Assembly: GCA_013396655.1 (NCBI GenBank)
Contig: WBMV01005154.1
Location: 126,136 to 190,135 of the forward strand
DNA: 64,000 nt
Source of the DNA: Campylorhamphus procurvoides
Taxonomy: Eukaryota; Chordata; Aves; Passeriformes; Dendrocolaptidae
Direction of reading: 5' to 3'
Numbering within the stretch: position 1 is the first letter of the stretch; each line of letters starts with the position of its first letter. The notes under the pieces are model-generated. The model was not told the origin of the DNA and searched no databases. It saw only the letters and a program-made list of their open reading frames with translations. Positions 63,521-64,000 of the stretch are shown here, piece after piece. A program made the translations under genes and the position numbers.

Positions 63521-64000
63521 GTAAAAAAAAAAAATCCAAGTTAGTTATTACTTCAGAAGATATGAATTAGCATCCTGAAGGTGAAAGACTCCATATCCTT
63601 CTACATTTTTTCATTTAGTTCTATTTAAATTAGTTTCTTTATTATAACATAAAAGTTTTTGCAAAGGAAAACCAAATCTAACTAACTGCATAGTAAAAAT
63701 GAAAGAAAAATTAATGTGCTTACAAACATACTTCAGTATTTTATTGCCTCCAAAATGTCAGTTGTGAAGAATGCTGAGAACTTTGGCATAAAATAAAAGT
63801 AAACTAAAGCCAAAAGACATTTGCAAATGTTTCCAGCAGAAAACTAACATCGCCCTAGTACTTCCAATACAGTCCCCTTAGCCTTATCCAGACAGTCACT
63901 AAACTTTCGGTTCCTAGTGAATCAGTCACTTGGCATAGATGTGTAAAATTCTCATGTGGGTAGGTTACCTGTCTTTCAAAGCCTTTAGTAAAATTACTTC
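63521..64000. other. AT-rich sequence after candidate exon
   Basis: No further exon or repeat is recognised before the window ends. It would be intron if 63415-63520 is an exon. Confidence 0.45.

Noticed and set aside
1..64000. CRISPR arrays, operons, tRNA or rRNA genes
   Set aside because: No regularly spaced direct repeats, no clustered same-strand long ORFs and no RNA gene signatures; the sequence is vertebrate in character.

Overview
The window is most likely avian genomic DNA and almost entirely non-coding. It is AT-rich. The interspersed repeats I can recognise are CR1 non-LTR retrotransposon fragments, several with the bird-type 3' end (tandem ATTCTATG/ATTCTGTG octamer-like motifs), plus solo or fragmentary LTRs. 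I see no Alu, B1, L1 or other mammalian repeat, and no operon or microbial gene structure. The open frames longer than 60 codons are mostly chance frames or decayed retrotransposon sequence.

Layout: 1-3280 is unrecognised AT-rich sequence. A minus-oriented CR1 tail lies at 3501-3790. At 4.6-5.95 kb there are two weak candidate exons, one encoding a signal-peptide-like secreted N-terminus. A GC-richer block at 9.6-10.35 kb leads into a plus-oriented LTR (10351-10741). From 10.7 to 26.5 kb I see only AT-rich sequence with simple tracts, including a long pyrimidine tract at 24.32-24.44 kb. A very old CR1-type fragment lies at 26.60-26.86 kb. The interval 29.6-36.06 kb is a retroelement cluster: a split minus CR1 (29599-29703 plus 30441-32150), an LTR ending at 32754, a CR1 scrap at 33.03-33.18 kb and an internally deleted plus CR1 at 34.93-36.06 kb. 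A long AT-rich stretch follows to 47.5 kb. A minus-oriented LTR then lies beside a primer-binding-site-like 12-mer, followed by a purine tract (50.26 kb) and a second, inverted copy of the 10-kb LTR (50691-51050). CR1 fragments occur at 51.85, 56.77 and 60.0 kb, with a strong G-quadruplex motif at 53.48 kb and a perfect 15-bp hairpin at 59.58 kb.

The best protein-coding evidence is a single candidate internal exon at 63415-63520 on the plus strand. It has a strong polypyrimidine tract and AG acceptor, one fully open frame and a GT donor. If real, much of the window may be an intron or the 5' flank of a large gene that continues to the right. I could not identify the gene. No tRNA, rRNA, CRISPR array or complete gene was found. 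I see no coordinated gene system here; the main interest is retroelement history and a few structural motifs.
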